Assembly: GCA_029063085.1 (NCBI GenBank)
Contig: JAIDOW010000071.1
Coordinates: 1 to 64,000 of the forward strand
Direction: 5' to 3'
Source of the DNA: Lachnospiraceae bacterium
Lineage (GTDB): Bacteria > Bacillota > Clostridia > Lachnospirales > Lachnospiraceae
DNA length: 64,000 bases
Position 1 is the first letter of the stretch. Every line of letters begins with the position of its first letter. Under the pieces are notes generated by a model. The model was not told where the DNA came from. It did not search any database and saw nothing but the letters and a program-made list of their open reading frames with translations. Below, in pieces: positions 24,051 to 32,993 of this stretch. Position numbers and translations under genes: made by a program.

Positions 24051-25042
24051 TTTAACGTCACCTGCTCTCCTTCTTTCAAACCGTCCTTAATGATCACATA
24101 ATCGTCCACGGTATCTCCTGTTGTCACTGCTACTGCCTCCCTAAACCCGTTTTCATCCACCAAAAAGGCATATGTTTTATCTTCAACAGTAAAAATTGCC
24201 GCCTTTTCCACATAAACCGCATTCTGGATTTTTTCCTTTTTGATGTTCATGGTCAGAACCTCATTTTCCGCCACTCCCGCCATATCGGATACCGGTTCAA
24301 AGATAATCTTACGAAGTCCTTCCGTTTCTTCCACCGAGATTATCTTCATCTCATAAACTCCTACCCCAAACTGGGCTTCATAGACATCTCCAACCTGAAA
24401 TGCAAAATCATCTGCTGTGGAAGTTGTATAATTAGAGGAACCAGAAGCCACTGTAACCAATGCTTTTCCGCCTGTTCCAAAGCCTTTTTGCAAATCCTCA
24501 TGAATACTCGTAACCGTTCCCGCCTTCTCTGCCACAAGCTGATATTCCGAAAGCCTGTCAGTCTGTTCTTTAATATACAAATTCGCTACATTCAGATCAT
24601 TCTTTAATTTTTTGATGTCTGCGGAGTAATCCGCTTTCTTGTCAATCTTCATCAGCTTAGTATAATGATCGATCAGCATCTGGTCCTCATCTTTGCGTTT
24701 TTCGTATTCCGCAATCGTATCCTTGATCTCATCCGCTTTAAATGCGACCATAACCTCTCCTGCCTGTACCCTGGCACCTTTTTCCACATTTACTGCCTCC
24801 ACCTCCAGCATTTCCTGTCTGATAGAATAAGAATTGCTCTCCAGCTCATCCGGAGTAAGTTCCAATGTAAGCACCGGCTCTATGGTTCCATACTTGACAT
24901 CTGTTGTCAGGTATGCCCTTTTCTGGTAATCCTCGATCGTTACCTGAACTTCCTTCTCCCCACCTTCTCTGTCAGACTTACATCCTGATAAAATCCCCGG
25001 CAGACAGAGCAGCATCAGAAAAAAATATATCTTTTTCTCCAT
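24047..25042 (-). CDS. HlyD/MacA-type lipoprotein adaptor
   Basis: This 331-residue lipoprotein has lipobox LSGC with C21. It has a lipoyl-like half (NVEKGARVQAGEVMVAF), a coiled-coil hairpin (about 105-170), the second lipoyl half (EKAGTVTSIHEDLQKGF) and a C-terminal barrel ending in DYVIIKDGLKEGEQV. This is the usual membrane-fusion-protein layout for an ABC exporter. It lies nine bases after the first lipoprotein gene and shares an ATGA overlap with the doubled adaptor gene, so the set is one operon. Confidence 0.9.
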   Translation of the reverse strand: MEKKIYFFLMLLCLPGILSGCKSDREGGEKEVQVTIEDYQKRAYLTTDVKYGTIEPVLTLELTPDELESNSYSIRQEMLEVEAVNVEKGARVQAGEVMVAFKADEIKDTIAEYEKRKDEDQMLIDHYTKLMKIDKKADYSADIKKLKNDLNVANLYIKEQTDRLSEYQLVAEKAGTVTSIHEDLQKGFGTGGKALVTVASGSSNYTTSTADDFAFQVGDVYEAQFGVGVYEMKIISVEETEGLRKIIFEPVSDMAGVAENEVLTMNIKKEKIQNAVYVEKAAIFTVEDKTYAFLVDENGFREAVAVTTGDTVDDYVIIKDGLKEGEQVTLN

Positions 25043-25050
25043 GTCTATTT

Positions 25051-26409
25051 TTACTCCTCCTCATAATCATTCAGAATCCAGTCAGGACCAATATACCTGT
25101 AAAGTCCATTCTCCACTAAATCAATTCTGGTTCCATCAATGGCATTGAAATATCCAGCACCCCATATACCATTACTATCTCCTGTATGCTTTACCTGAGT
25201 CTGAAGTAATTTCCAAACCGGAATATAACTGTATTTTCCATTCTGTGTTTCATCCTCAACCCTGACATATGCCAGTTCTATATAATGGATATTCATAGGC
25301 GCCTTTGCCAGTTCTGTCCTGAATATTTCTTTCATCTGTTCAAATGCAAGTAATTTTACGTTCTCTCCTATTTTGCCTTCACCCAAAATCCCACTGTAGA
25401 TCATCTGAAAGATTCCACTGTCATTCATTCCAATCGTAACTGATTCTACCTCATATGGAATTTTTTCACTCTCTACATCCACTTCAGTATTAAGAAATAT
25501 ACTATCAACATCTGCTGCCACGCCTTCGATATCTCTTGAGAGTATAATCCAATATCCGTTTACCTCTTTTTCTTCCCCCCACATAACGGAATCGATTCTC
25601 TTTACCCGCATATCGGCAAGCCCCAGTTCTTCACAGGTTTTTACTGCCTTATTCTGTATGTCTTCAATAGATGCCGCACACTTATTCTGCTGGGAAGTAT
25701 ATTGGGGAACACAGTACTGGGCGCCTACTGTGTTAAATTTTGCATAATCCTTTGCATTCAGTGTCCATGAAGAGGCATTCCGCTCCTCATCTATCTCAAA
25801 TCCGAGCATATATTCGATATCACCTTTTTGTCCTTTAAAATAATTCTGGCTATAATCTCCCGGTTCCGGCTCTATATCTGCTGCCGCCGGTGCCTCATTA
25901 AAAAGGCTCTCCAGCCTTTTCTTTTCAGCAATTGCAGATGCTATTTTTTCTTCAATCTCCTGTTCTTTCGCCTTTTCGATTGCCTTTTCCCATTGTTCAA
26001 TCTGTTTTGTAAGATTTTCCTTAGTGGGCACTGTATCCATGTCCACCTGTATGCTTCCCGCATCCATAAAATATTCCGCAACCCGTTTTTTATCCTCAGG
26101 CGTATAATAATATTCCGACACTTCCATAGTACACATACCGGATACATCAGGAACCTCTACCTCTGCTGAGATAGCTAGAATTTCTCCTGTATCCGTCGTA
26201 ACGGTATCGTTCCATACTTCTTCTACCCCCAGTTCGTCTGCCAGGGTTCCCCCTGCCGTTTCTTCTTCTCCTGCTCCCTGTTCCTGACCTGCTTCCTTTT
26301 GTTTATTTCCGGCTGATTCCATATCATCATAAGATACCTCCTGAGTTCCGCACCCTGACAATGCAAGAAGTACTACCGCAGCCAGAATCCCCATACACTT
26401 CTTTTTCAT
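25051..26409 (-). CDS. Lipoprotein of unknown function, paralogue 1
   Basis: This 452-residue lipoprotein has lipobox ALSGC and an N-terminal linker rich in E, G and Q. A central region (about 90-150) contains VSEYYYTPEDKKRVAEYF and a predicted coiled coil. The C-terminus, with YSYIPVWKL and NAIDGTRIDL, recalls the strand-and-turn end of PepSY or YycI-like domains. It is the most diverged of three tandem paralogues. The ATG at 26409 lies nine bases after GGAGG; the in-frame TTG next to that site is not used. I do not recognise a defined function; an extracytoplasmic partner of the exporter or its sensor kinase is likely. Confidence 0.88.
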   Translation of the reverse strand: MKKKCMGILAAVVLLALSGCGTQEVSYDDMESAGNKQKEAGQEQGAGEEETAGGTLADELGVEEVWNDTVTTDTGEILAISAEVEVPDVSGMCTMEVSEYYYTPEDKKRVAEYFMDAGSIQVDMDTVPTKENLTKQIEQWEKAIEKAKEQEIEEKIASAIAEKKRLESLFNEAPAAADIEPEPGDYSQNYFKGQKGDIEYMLGFEIDEERNASSWTLNAKDYAKFNTVGAQYCVPQYTSQQNKCAASIEDIQNKAVKTCEELGLADMRVKRIDSVMWGEEKEVNGYWIILSRDIEGVAADVDSIFLNTEVDVESEKIPYEVESVTIGMNDSGIFQMIYSGILGEGKIGENVKLLAFEQMKEIFRTELAKAPMNIHYIELAYVRVEDETQNGKYSYIPVWKLLQTQVKHTGDSNGIWGAGYFNAIDGTRIDLVENGLYRYIGPDWILNDYEEE

Positions 26410-26464
26410 CTTGATCAACCTCCATTCTCTTCAACTGGTTATAAGTTTCAATACCTTTCAGTTA

Positions 26465-27829
26465 TCATTCAGGATACAACAATACTTCCGGATTTATATA
26501 ATAAGTTCCTCCCACCTCATCGATATCCACCGGACTGCCATCTATCGCATTGATAAAAATACAACTCCACTGAGCAGCACCACTCCCCATACCGCTTTCC
26601 ATTTCATATGGTGTTAATCTCCATACCGGAACATACGTGTATTTTCCTGACTGATTCTCGTCCATAAACCTAAAATAAATCAGATCCAGATTATTAGCTT
26701 CCAGACCATTCCATGTAATATCTTTACTGTTAATTTCTTTCCTAAATGCTTCTTTAATCTGGTCAAATGACAGAAGCTTTACCTCCGTCCCTTCCTTATC
26801 CACGGATAAGATTCCGCTATACCGCATCCAAAAAATCCCCTTGTCATTCATGCCAATATCTATGATCTCCTGCTCATATGTTGTTTTCCCTCCAAATTCT
26901 GTATTCCGGTAATGCATCTCATTTTCCGTAAAATAGGTTATGGGTTCCATCACAACCCCTGCGTTTTCTCTTCCAAGTACAATATAATATCCGTTGTTTT
27001 CTTTCTGGTCTCCCCACTGCACAGCCTTGACCCGTACCGGTGCCATACCAGTAATGCCCAGCTCCTCACATATCTGTACCGCCTTTTGTTCTGCCTCTTC
27101 TTCTGTCAGAGTACATTTGTTATCAGAAGCTTTGCCAGGTGTCCACCACTCGGCACCAGTTTCATTAAATTCCTTTTGTGCATCTGTAGTCGCACTCAAA
27201 ATCCATTGGGATATATACTCCTCTTCATTGATATCAAAATCAAGTGTATACTCTTTTCCTTCTATCGAGCCCTTAAAATAGTCTTCATTGTAATCACCAG
27301 GAGATAAATCTATCTCATCTGCCTTTGGTGCCTCATTTAACAAACTCTCCTGTTTCTTTTTCTCACTCTTAGCAATCGTAATCTGTTCTTCAAGACCTTC
27401 CTCCTGCAATTTTTCCAGTGCCTTCTCCCATTCCTGAACCTTTGCTGCGATATTTTCCTTTGTGGGAACCATCTCTAAATTAACCTGTATGCTTCCCTCA
27501 TCCAGAAAGTATTCTGCAACCCGTTTCTTATCCTCAGATGTATAATAATATTCCGATACCTCCATCAGACTCATCTTAGGAACATCAGGAACCGATACTT
27601 CCGCTGCAATATGAAAGGTATCTCCACCGTCAAGACTGACTCTTTCTTTCCATTCTTCCTCCACTCCCAGAGTTTCCACTAAAGTGGTACCTGCGGACTC
27701 CTCCTGGCTTATTTCACCATCCCCCTGCCTAGATGATTTTTCTTCCTCATAAGAGACCTGTTTTGTTCCACATCCTGTCAGCATCAAAAATAATACCAAA
27801 GCCCAAATTCTTGTATACTTCTTTTTCAT
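26465..27829 (-). CDS. Lipoprotein of unknown function, paralogue 2
   Basis: This 454-residue lipoprotein has lipobox MLTGC followed by GTKQVSYEEEKSS, the same mature start as paralogue 3. It shares VSEYYYTSEDKKRVAEYFLD, the KKQESLLNEAP segment, the GMNDKGIFWMRYSGILSVD segment and NAIDGSPVDIDEVGG with that neighbour; the two are close duplicates. The ribosome site and the bases before the ATG match those of paralogue 1. It carries no catalytic motif I recognise. Confidence 0.88.
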   Translation of the reverse strand: MKKKYTRIWALVLFLMLTGCGTKQVSYEEEKSSRQGDGEISQEESAGTTLVETLGVEEEWKERVSLDGGDTFHIAAEVSVPDVPKMSLMEVSEYYYTSEDKKRVAEYFLDEGSIQVNLEMVPTKENIAAKVQEWEKALEKLQEEGLEEQITIAKSEKKKQESLLNEAPKADEIDLSPGDYNEDYFKGSIEGKEYTLDFDINEEEYISQWILSATTDAQKEFNETGAEWWTPGKASDNKCTLTEEEAEQKAVQICEELGITGMAPVRVKAVQWGDQKENNGYYIVLGRENAGVVMEPITYFTENEMHYRNTEFGGKTTYEQEIIDIGMNDKGIFWMRYSGILSVDKEGTEVKLLSFDQIKEAFRKEINSKDITWNGLEANNLDLIYFRFMDENQSGKYTYVPVWRLTPYEMESGMGSGAAQWSCIFINAIDGSPVDIDEVGGTYYINPEVLLYPE

Positions 27830-27882
27830 CTTGATCAATCTCCATTCTCTTTAATCGGTTATAAAATAATCTTTTTGACATC

Positions 27883-29259
27883 TTAAAACCATGATTCATC
27901 ATAATAATTATATAACACTGCTTCCGGCTCCACATAGTAGTTTCCTCCTACCTCGTCGATATCTACCGGACTGCCATCTATCGCATTGATCATAATACAA
28001 TCCTTCTCAGAAGCAGTATAACCTGTAGCATATTCTATTTCATATGCTGCTAATCTCCATACCGGAATATAAGCGTATTTTCCTGACTGATTCTCGTCCA
28101 TAAATCTAAAATAAATCAAATCCAGATTATGTGCTTCCTTCTCAGGCCATGCAATATTTTTACCGATGATTTCTTTCCTAAATGCTTCCTTAACCTGTTC
28201 AAATGTAAGGAGCTTTATCTCTGTCCCTTCCTTATCCACGGATAAGATTCCTCTATACTGCATCCAAAAAATCCCCTTGTCATTCATGCCAATCTCTATG
28301 CATTCCTGCTCGTATGGTGTTTTCCCGCCAAGCTCCGTATTCCGGTAAAACATTTCATTTTTTGTATGATAACGTGCCGGTTTTATTACAACTCCTGCAT
28401 TATCTCTGCCCAGTACAATACAATACCCGTTATTTTCTTCCTGCTCTCCCCACTGTACAGTGCTGACCTGTGCCGGTGCCATACCGGTAATCCCAAGTTC
28501 TTCACATATCTGTACCGCCATTTTTTCCGCCTCTTCTTTTGTCATGGTACATTTATTATCAGAAGCATTGCCGGATAACCACCACATAGCACCCGTTTCA
28601 TTAAACTCGTCAGGATGCGCTGTAGCCAAATTCCATTGGGATATATGCTCCTCTTCGTTGATATCAAAATTAAGTGTATACTCTTTCCCTTCTCTCAAAC
28701 CCATAAAATAGTCTTCCTTGTAATCACCGGGTGACAACTCTATCTCATCTGTCCTTGGTGCCTCATTGAGCAGACCTTCCAGTTTCTTTTTCTCGCTTCT
28801 GGCTACTTCAATATCTTCCTTCATCCCCTGCTCCTGTGCCCCTTCTAATGCTTTATCCCAGAGTTTGATCTCTTCCTCAAGCATTTCCTTTGTAGGAACC
28901 ATAGCTACATCAACCTGTATGCTTCCCTCATCCAGAAAGTATTCTGCAACCCGTTTCTTATCCTCAGATGTATAATAATATTCCGATACCTCCATCAGGC
29001 TCATCTTAGGAACATCTGGAACCGATACTTGTGCCGCAATATGAAACAGCTTTCCATTATCAAGACTGACGTTTTCTTTCCATTCTTCCTCAATTCCAAG
29101 AGTTTCCATTAATGTGGTGCCTGTGGACTCCTCCTGGCTTACTTCACTATCTTTACCAGAAGATGATTTTTCCTCTTCGTAAGAGACCTGTTTTGTTCCA
29201 CATCCTGTCAAAATTAAAAATAGTCCTGCAAGTAAAATTCCTGTTATGCCTTTTTTCAT
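27883..29259 (-). CDS. Lipoprotein of unknown function, paralogue 3
   Basis: This 458-residue lipoprotein has lipobox ILTGC. It is the first gene of the exporter operon and the closest relative of paralogue 2. The start is the ATG at 29259 preceded by AGGAGG; a longer upstream frame runs through the promoter region and is rejected. Conserved features match the other copies, including the PVWRL and NAIDGSPVDIDEVGG C-terminal elements. Its position next to the divergent two-component genes suggests that the operon is their target and that these lipoproteins take part in sensing or protection. Confidence 0.88.
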   Translation of the reverse strand: MKKGITGILLAGLFLILTGCGTKQVSYEEEKSSSGKDSEVSQEESTGTTLMETLGIEEEWKENVSLDNGKLFHIAAQVSVPDVPKMSLMEVSEYYYTSEDKKRVAEYFLDEGSIQVDVAMVPTKEMLEEEIKLWDKALEGAQEQGMKEDIEVARSEKKKLEGLLNEAPRTDEIELSPGDYKEDYFMGLREGKEYTLNFDINEEEHISQWNLATAHPDEFNETGAMWWLSGNASDNKCTMTKEEAEKMAVQICEELGITGMAPAQVSTVQWGEQEENNGYCIVLGRDNAGVVIKPARYHTKNEMFYRNTELGGKTPYEQECIEIGMNDKGIFWMQYRGILSVDKEGTEIKLLTFEQVKEAFRKEIIGKNIAWPEKEAHNLDLIYFRFMDENQSGKYAYIPVWRLAAYEIEYATGYTASEKDCIMINAIDGSPVDIDEVGGNYYVEPEAVLYNYYDESWF

Positions 29260-29296
29260 TCTGATCCTCCTATTTGATAAAAATGCCATTCTATTA

Positions 29297-29311
29297 AGTG
29301 TATAATACACT
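29297..29311. promoter_or_regulatory. Perfect palindrome in the divergent promoter region
   Basis: AGTGTATAATACACT is a perfect 15-base palindrome about 40 bases before the first lipoprotein gene. It overlaps a likely -10 box, so it may be an operator for the divergent response regulator or another repressor. Confidence 0.45.
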
Positions 29312-29368
29312 ATACATTCCTCCTGCATCAGAATTTTATCCAAATGATAATCTTTTGATAAAAAAACA

Positions 29369-29398
29369 TTGTATTTATCTATGCATTTCTGATACAAT
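29369..29398 (+). promoter_or_regulatory. Probable promoter of the response regulator gene
   Basis: TTGTAT (29369-29374), an 18-base spacer and TACAAT (29393-29398) lie about 70 bases before the regulator start. Confidence 0.5.
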
Positions 29399-29469
29399 TT
29401 TTTCATATATTATATATTTTAACAGAAATAATAATAATATAGGTAATACAATGAAAGGCAGATATTTTC

Positions 29470-30129
29470 ATGATAAAAATACTGATCGTAGAAGACGAAC
29501 ACCCCATATCCGACTTAATCCGAATGAATTTAGAGGATGCGGGATACCACTGTACCTGTGCCTTTGACGGCTTAGAAGCTGCTGATATTTTAGAACAACA
29601 TACCTTTGACCTCGTTCTTTTAGATATCATGCTTCCCCATATAGACGGTTACGAATTATTAGATTACATTAAGCCTTTGCAGATTCCCGTCATTTTTTTA
29701 ACCGCAAAGAGTGCTTTAAAAGACCGGGTAAGCGGGCTTACTTCCGGCGCAGAAGATTATATCATAAAACCCTTTGAAATAACGGAACTGCTGGCAAGAA
29801 TCCAGGTTGTTTTAAGACGTTTCCACAAAAGTGAAAAGGTTTTGGCTTTCCATGATTTAATTATCGACCTGGATAAACGGACTGTCCATAGAAGCGGTAC
29901 GCTTGTGGATCTGACACCCAAAGAATTCGATCTACTGGTATACTTTGTCCGCAATAAAGATATGGTTCTTGACCGAGGTAAAATTTATGAATCCGTATGG
30001 GAAACCGAATATGACGGTAATACCCGTACTCTGGAACTTCATATTCAAAGACTCCGTAAAAAAACAGGATTGGAAAAACATTTAAAAACACTTTACAAAT
30101 CCGGATATTGTCTGGATTCCAAAGAATAG
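29470..30129 (+). CDS. OmpR-family response regulator
   Basis: This 219-residue regulator has a receiver domain with acidic pocket VEDE, phosphoacceptor D52 in LLLDIMLPHIDG and the conserved lysine in FLTAKSA, then a C-terminal winged helix (about 125-215, LTPKEFDLLVYFVRN, GNTRTLELHIQRLRKK). It is the first gene of a three-gene unit with the histidine kinase and a membrane-anchored protein, divergent from the exporter operon it probably controls. Its stop lies 14 bases before the kinase ATG. Confidence 0.95.
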   Translation: MIKILIVEDEHPISDLIRMNLEDAGYHCTCAFDGLEAADILEQHTFDLVLLDIMLPHIDGYELLDYIKPLQIPVIFLTAKSALKDRVSGLTSGAEDYIIKPFEITELLARIQVVLRRFHKSEKVLAFHDLIIDLDKRTVHRSGTLVDLTPKEFDLLVYFVRNKDMVLDRGKIYESVWETEYDGNTRTLELHIQRLRKKTGLEKHLKTLYKSGYCLDSKE

Positions 30130-30143
30130 TACAGGAGGCAGTT

Positions 30144-31595
30144 ATGCGTTTTCGATACAAAGTAATCATGGTCAATATTACATTTTTATCGATTGGTCTG
30201 GGAATTCTCGGCTTTATTATCATCCACCGGAATTTCAGACAGGCACTGGAAATCCAGCTTTCCTATGCCATAGAAGAAAATAACCTGATTCAGTCCTCTA
30301 TTGAATATCAGCTTTTGGATATTTTAAATTCTCCAATCCCAAGCTTCAAAAAAAATCTGGCAGATATCGGAGAAACCACAAATTCCAGTATCCTGTCCCA
30401 GCTTTCTTCTTTTTATATTGTCTATGGTCGGCAGATGGTCTACAACAACAATAATGCGGAAAATACTGATATTTCACTGATACCGGAAGCACTTTTTTCT
30501 TCTCTGGAGCTTGGATCAAAAAATTATATCCTATGCCGTGAAAAAGAGGATTATTATATCTATGTGACTTCAAAAAACATTGTAAATAAACAGAATTTAT
30601 ACATTATTACCAAGAGAAACACCAATGATACCTATCAGCTATTATACAGCCAGATTCGCTATTTCTCACTGCTTATGGTGATTGTACTGGCTGTTTCTTC
30701 TGTCTTTTTATATTTTATCAGCCATCGTCTGACAAAACCTCTGGAACAGTTAAATACCATTACCGATTATTTTGCCAAGGGCAACTATGCGGTCAGAGCC
30801 GATATTGCTTCTGATGATGAAGTGGGAATGCTCTCTGTCAAATTTAACGATATGGCCTTCTCTGTGTCCGAACATATTGAAGAATTAAACGCTATGGTAA
30901 AACAGCGGGAACAATTTGTCGCCGACTTTACCCACGAAATCAAAACTCCTATGACCACCATTATCGGTTATGCCGATATGCTGCGTAATAAAAATATCAG
31001 TGAAGAACGCCGCCAGCTTGCCTATCAGTATATTTACAGTGAGGGAAAGCGTCTGGAAACCATGTCCATGAAATTATTCGATCTGATCTATCTGGGAAAA
31101 AGCGAGATTATGAAAACCGAAATAGACACCTCTTCCCTTTCTCTGGAAATTGCACAAAGCATGCAGCCTATATTAAACCGAAAGGAAATTCTTTTAGATA
31201 TTGATATAGAACCCTCAACAATATGGGGGGAACCGGAACTGCTGAAAACTGTCTTTATCAACCTGATCGATAATGCCAGAAAGGCATCCCCTGAAAAAAG
31301 CCATATCCTGTTCCGGGGAAAAACAGAAAAAGACTATTATATATTTGAAGTAAAAGACTGGGGATGCGGTATGGATGAAGAAACCGTTTTGCATATCTGT
31401 GATGAATTTTATATGGCAGACAAATCTCGTACCCGTGAAGAAGGAGGCGCAGGACTGGGAATGTCGCTTGTCTCAATTATATTAAATAAGCATGGAGCTA
31501 AATGGGATATCAAAAGCAGTCCCGGAAATGGCACCACTATTTCCATCATGCTTTTTAACAGCAATATCATTATAGATGAGGAGGCCGTGCAATGA
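30144..31595 (+). CDS. Sensor histidine kinase
   Basis: This 483-residue membrane kinase has a transmembrane helix at about 7-30, an external sensor (about 30-170), a second helix (about 173-195), a HAMP domain (SHRLTKPLEQLNTI), phosphohistidine in FVADFTHEIKTPMTTI, and ATPase boxes NLIDNARKAS, DWGCGMDE and GGAGLGMSLV. The start is the ATG at 30144, six bases after AGGAGG. It overlaps the following gene by four bases, so that product is probably part of the same signalling complex. Confidence 0.95.
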   Translation: MRFRYKVIMVNITFLSIGLGILGFIIIHRNFRQALEIQLSYAIEENNLIQSSIEYQLLDILNSPIPSFKKNLADIGETTNSSILSQLSSFYIVYGRQMVYNNNNAENTDISLIPEALFSSLELGSKNYILCREKEDYYIYVTSKNIVNKQNLYIITKRNTNDTYQLLYSQIRYFSLLMVIVLAVSSVFLYFISHRLTKPLEQLNTITDYFAKGNYAVRADIASDDEVGMLSVKFNDMAFSVSEHIEELNAMVKQREQFVADFTHEIKTPMTTIIGYADMLRNKNISEERRQLAYQYIYSEGKRLETMSMKLFDLIYLGKSEIMKTEIDTSSLSLEIAQSMQPILNRKEILLDIDIEPSTIWGEPELLKTVFINLIDNARKASPEKSHILFRGKTEKDYYIFEVKDWGCGMDEETVLHICDEFYMADKSRTREEGGAGLGMSLVSIILNKHGAKWDIKSSPGNGTTISIMLFNSNIIIDEEAVQ

Positions 31596-32485
31596 ACAAG
31601 AAAAAACATAAATCACTATTAATCTATGGCTTCCCGGTCATTGTTCTGGCTGGTATTTTACTACCAGGCATTCTTTTGCATATAATTTTTTCCATGGATC
31701 TTGGAAAAACGCTGCCTGCTCCACGGGATTATTATATTGCCAGCAATTCTGTTATCTCTAGAAATGCCTCTTCAAAACTTACGGAATACGAAAAAATGAA
31801 ACTGATATCCGGTGTCTGGGAAAGCACAGAAACTCCTGTGGATTCCTCCCAGTCTGGCATTACGGAAACAGACGCTGTAGAACTTGCAAAAAAGGCTGTA
31901 GATGAACTATATGAGGATATGCTCTATCCTTATCATTTTGACTCCTCTTACGGAAACTGGTATTCCTGGGATGCCGAACTTTATCAATGTACGGAAAGCA
32001 CATTTCATACCTACACTGCATATTACTGGATGATTCACTTTTACAAATATGATGATACGGAAACTCATAAAATTCTTATGACAGAAAATGGAACATTATT
32101 ATGTATTTCTGTAAACCGTCCGAATTTAAAACCTCATCCTAATGACAACAACCAGGAAACAGCAAATAGCAGCTTTTCTTCCTATGCAGATTCTAAAAAT
32201 TTTACACGTAATACCAGAGAACACTTTCGAAAAAAATACAAAAAGGGCACGACTCCGGTTTCCTTCCTCAGAGTACCTACATCCCAGAACCTGCCTTCTT
32301 ACAAGAATATGCCCATAGAATCGCCCAGCTATTATTTTGCAGAGACCATGCTCGTTGGAGTCCGTGTCTTAAACTGGGATGATTATAACAAAATAGCCGA
32401 TTCTACTGAAAATATAGAAAAGTATTATATTTACCAGTGCAACACAAAGGCAAACTTTACCATTGCTATAATTCCTTGGGAATAA
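31592..32485 (+). CDS. Membrane-anchored protein of unknown function, third gene with the two-component pair
   Basis: This 297-residue protein has one N-terminal membrane helix (about 8-34, LLIYGFPVIVLAGILLPGIL) and an extracytoplasmic remainder. The region ITETDAVELAKKAVDELYED followed by YWMIHFYKYDDTETHKIL and a short beta turn looks like a PepSY-type helix-and-sheet unit. It shares an ATGA overlap with the kinase gene. By context it may modulate the kinase or read the state of the cell-surface lipoproteins. No family is firmly recognised. Confidence 0.85.
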   Translation: MNKKKHKSLLIYGFPVIVLAGILLPGILLHIIFSMDLGKTLPAPRDYYIASNSVISRNASSKLTEYEKMKLISGVWESTETPVDSSQSGITETDAVELAKKAVDELYEDMLYPYHFDSSYGNWYSWDAELYQCTESTFHTYTAYYWMIHFYKYDDTETHKILMTENGTLLCISVNRPNLKPHPNDNNQETANSSFSSYADSKNFTRNTREHFRKKYKKGTTPVSFLRVPTSQNLPSYKNMPIESPSYYFAETMLVGVRVLNWDDYNKIADSTENIEKYYIYQCNTKANFTIAIIPWE

Positions 32486-32492
32486 CCATATA

Positions 32493-32566
32493 TCGACATT
32501 TTTTCTCCCTGTACAATCTCTTGATATTGTCGAAGAGGCTCTCTTATGCTGATAGAATTTGTCGAA
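32493..32566. promoter_or_regulatory. Three Spo0A-box-like sequences
   Basis: TGTCGAA occurs at 32529-32535 and 32560-32566, the latter within TTTGTCGAAA, close to the Spo0A consensus TTTGTCGAAA. A TGTCGAT lies on the other strand around 32492-32498. Three boxes within 75 bases lie directly upstream of the small gene at 32657. Binding by Spo0A is inference. Confidence 0.5.
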
Positions 32567-32656
32567 ATAATATGAAAAGTGCGAATCATTACCGAATTAT
32601 ATACCCCCTATATATGGTATTATAAGAACACCCAAATACTAAAAGGAGGAGATTTT

Positions 32657-32866
32657 ATGGAAGAACAACAAGAGAATCTATTAAAGCAACTCGAAGCTGA
32701 AGGCAGACAAATTGCAAAATACCGAAAACTGATGTTAGACTTAGCACATTCTGGTAAAATGATCGATTGTTCCAGAATGCTGCGTATCTGCACCAAACTT
32801 AATAAGCATATTTCCTCATTCGATAGCATTAACCATCAGTTAGTAGAATTAGAGGCCGTTAGTTAA
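32657..32866 (+). CDS. Small helical protein, possibly Spo0E-like
   Basis: This 69-residue protein follows a strong AAAGGAGGA site and is followed by a terminator, so it is very likely real. It is predicted as two helices: about 3-32, then a short loop (AHSGKM), then about 38-55. The second helix, ICTKLNKHI, can be aligned with the LSQELDKLI motif of Spo0E-type aspartyl-phosphate phosphatases, but the key aspartate is replaced by asparagine. Together with the Spo0A-like boxes upstream this hints at a sporulation-linked regulator. The alignment is short and could be chance. Confidence 0.7.
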   Translation: MEEQQENLLKQLEAEGRQIAKYRKLMLDLAHSGKMIDCSRMLRICTKLNKHISSFDSINHQLVELEAVS

Positions 32867-32920
32867 CGACCTCATTAAACTTGACAATCAGCCAGCTAAA
32901 AACTTTAAAATACTAATGAT

Positions 32921-32973
32921 AAAGGGACTGTCGCATCAGAAAAATTTTCTCTGACACGACAGCCCCTTTTTTT
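32921..32973 (+). terminator. Strong terminator after the small helical protein gene
   Basis: AAAGGG, TGTCG and CAGA on the left pair with TCTG, CGACA and CCCCTTT on the right in a long interrupted stem, followed by a run of seven T. Its left flank is A-rich, so it may also stop the convergent small gene. Confidence 0.88.
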
Positions 32974-32993
32974 CGGTCACGTTTTAATTTGGG

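Noticed and set aside
29260..29406. Upstream extension of the third lipoprotein gene
   Set aside because: It would put about 49 residues before a clear lipoprotein signal peptide and run through the promoter region.
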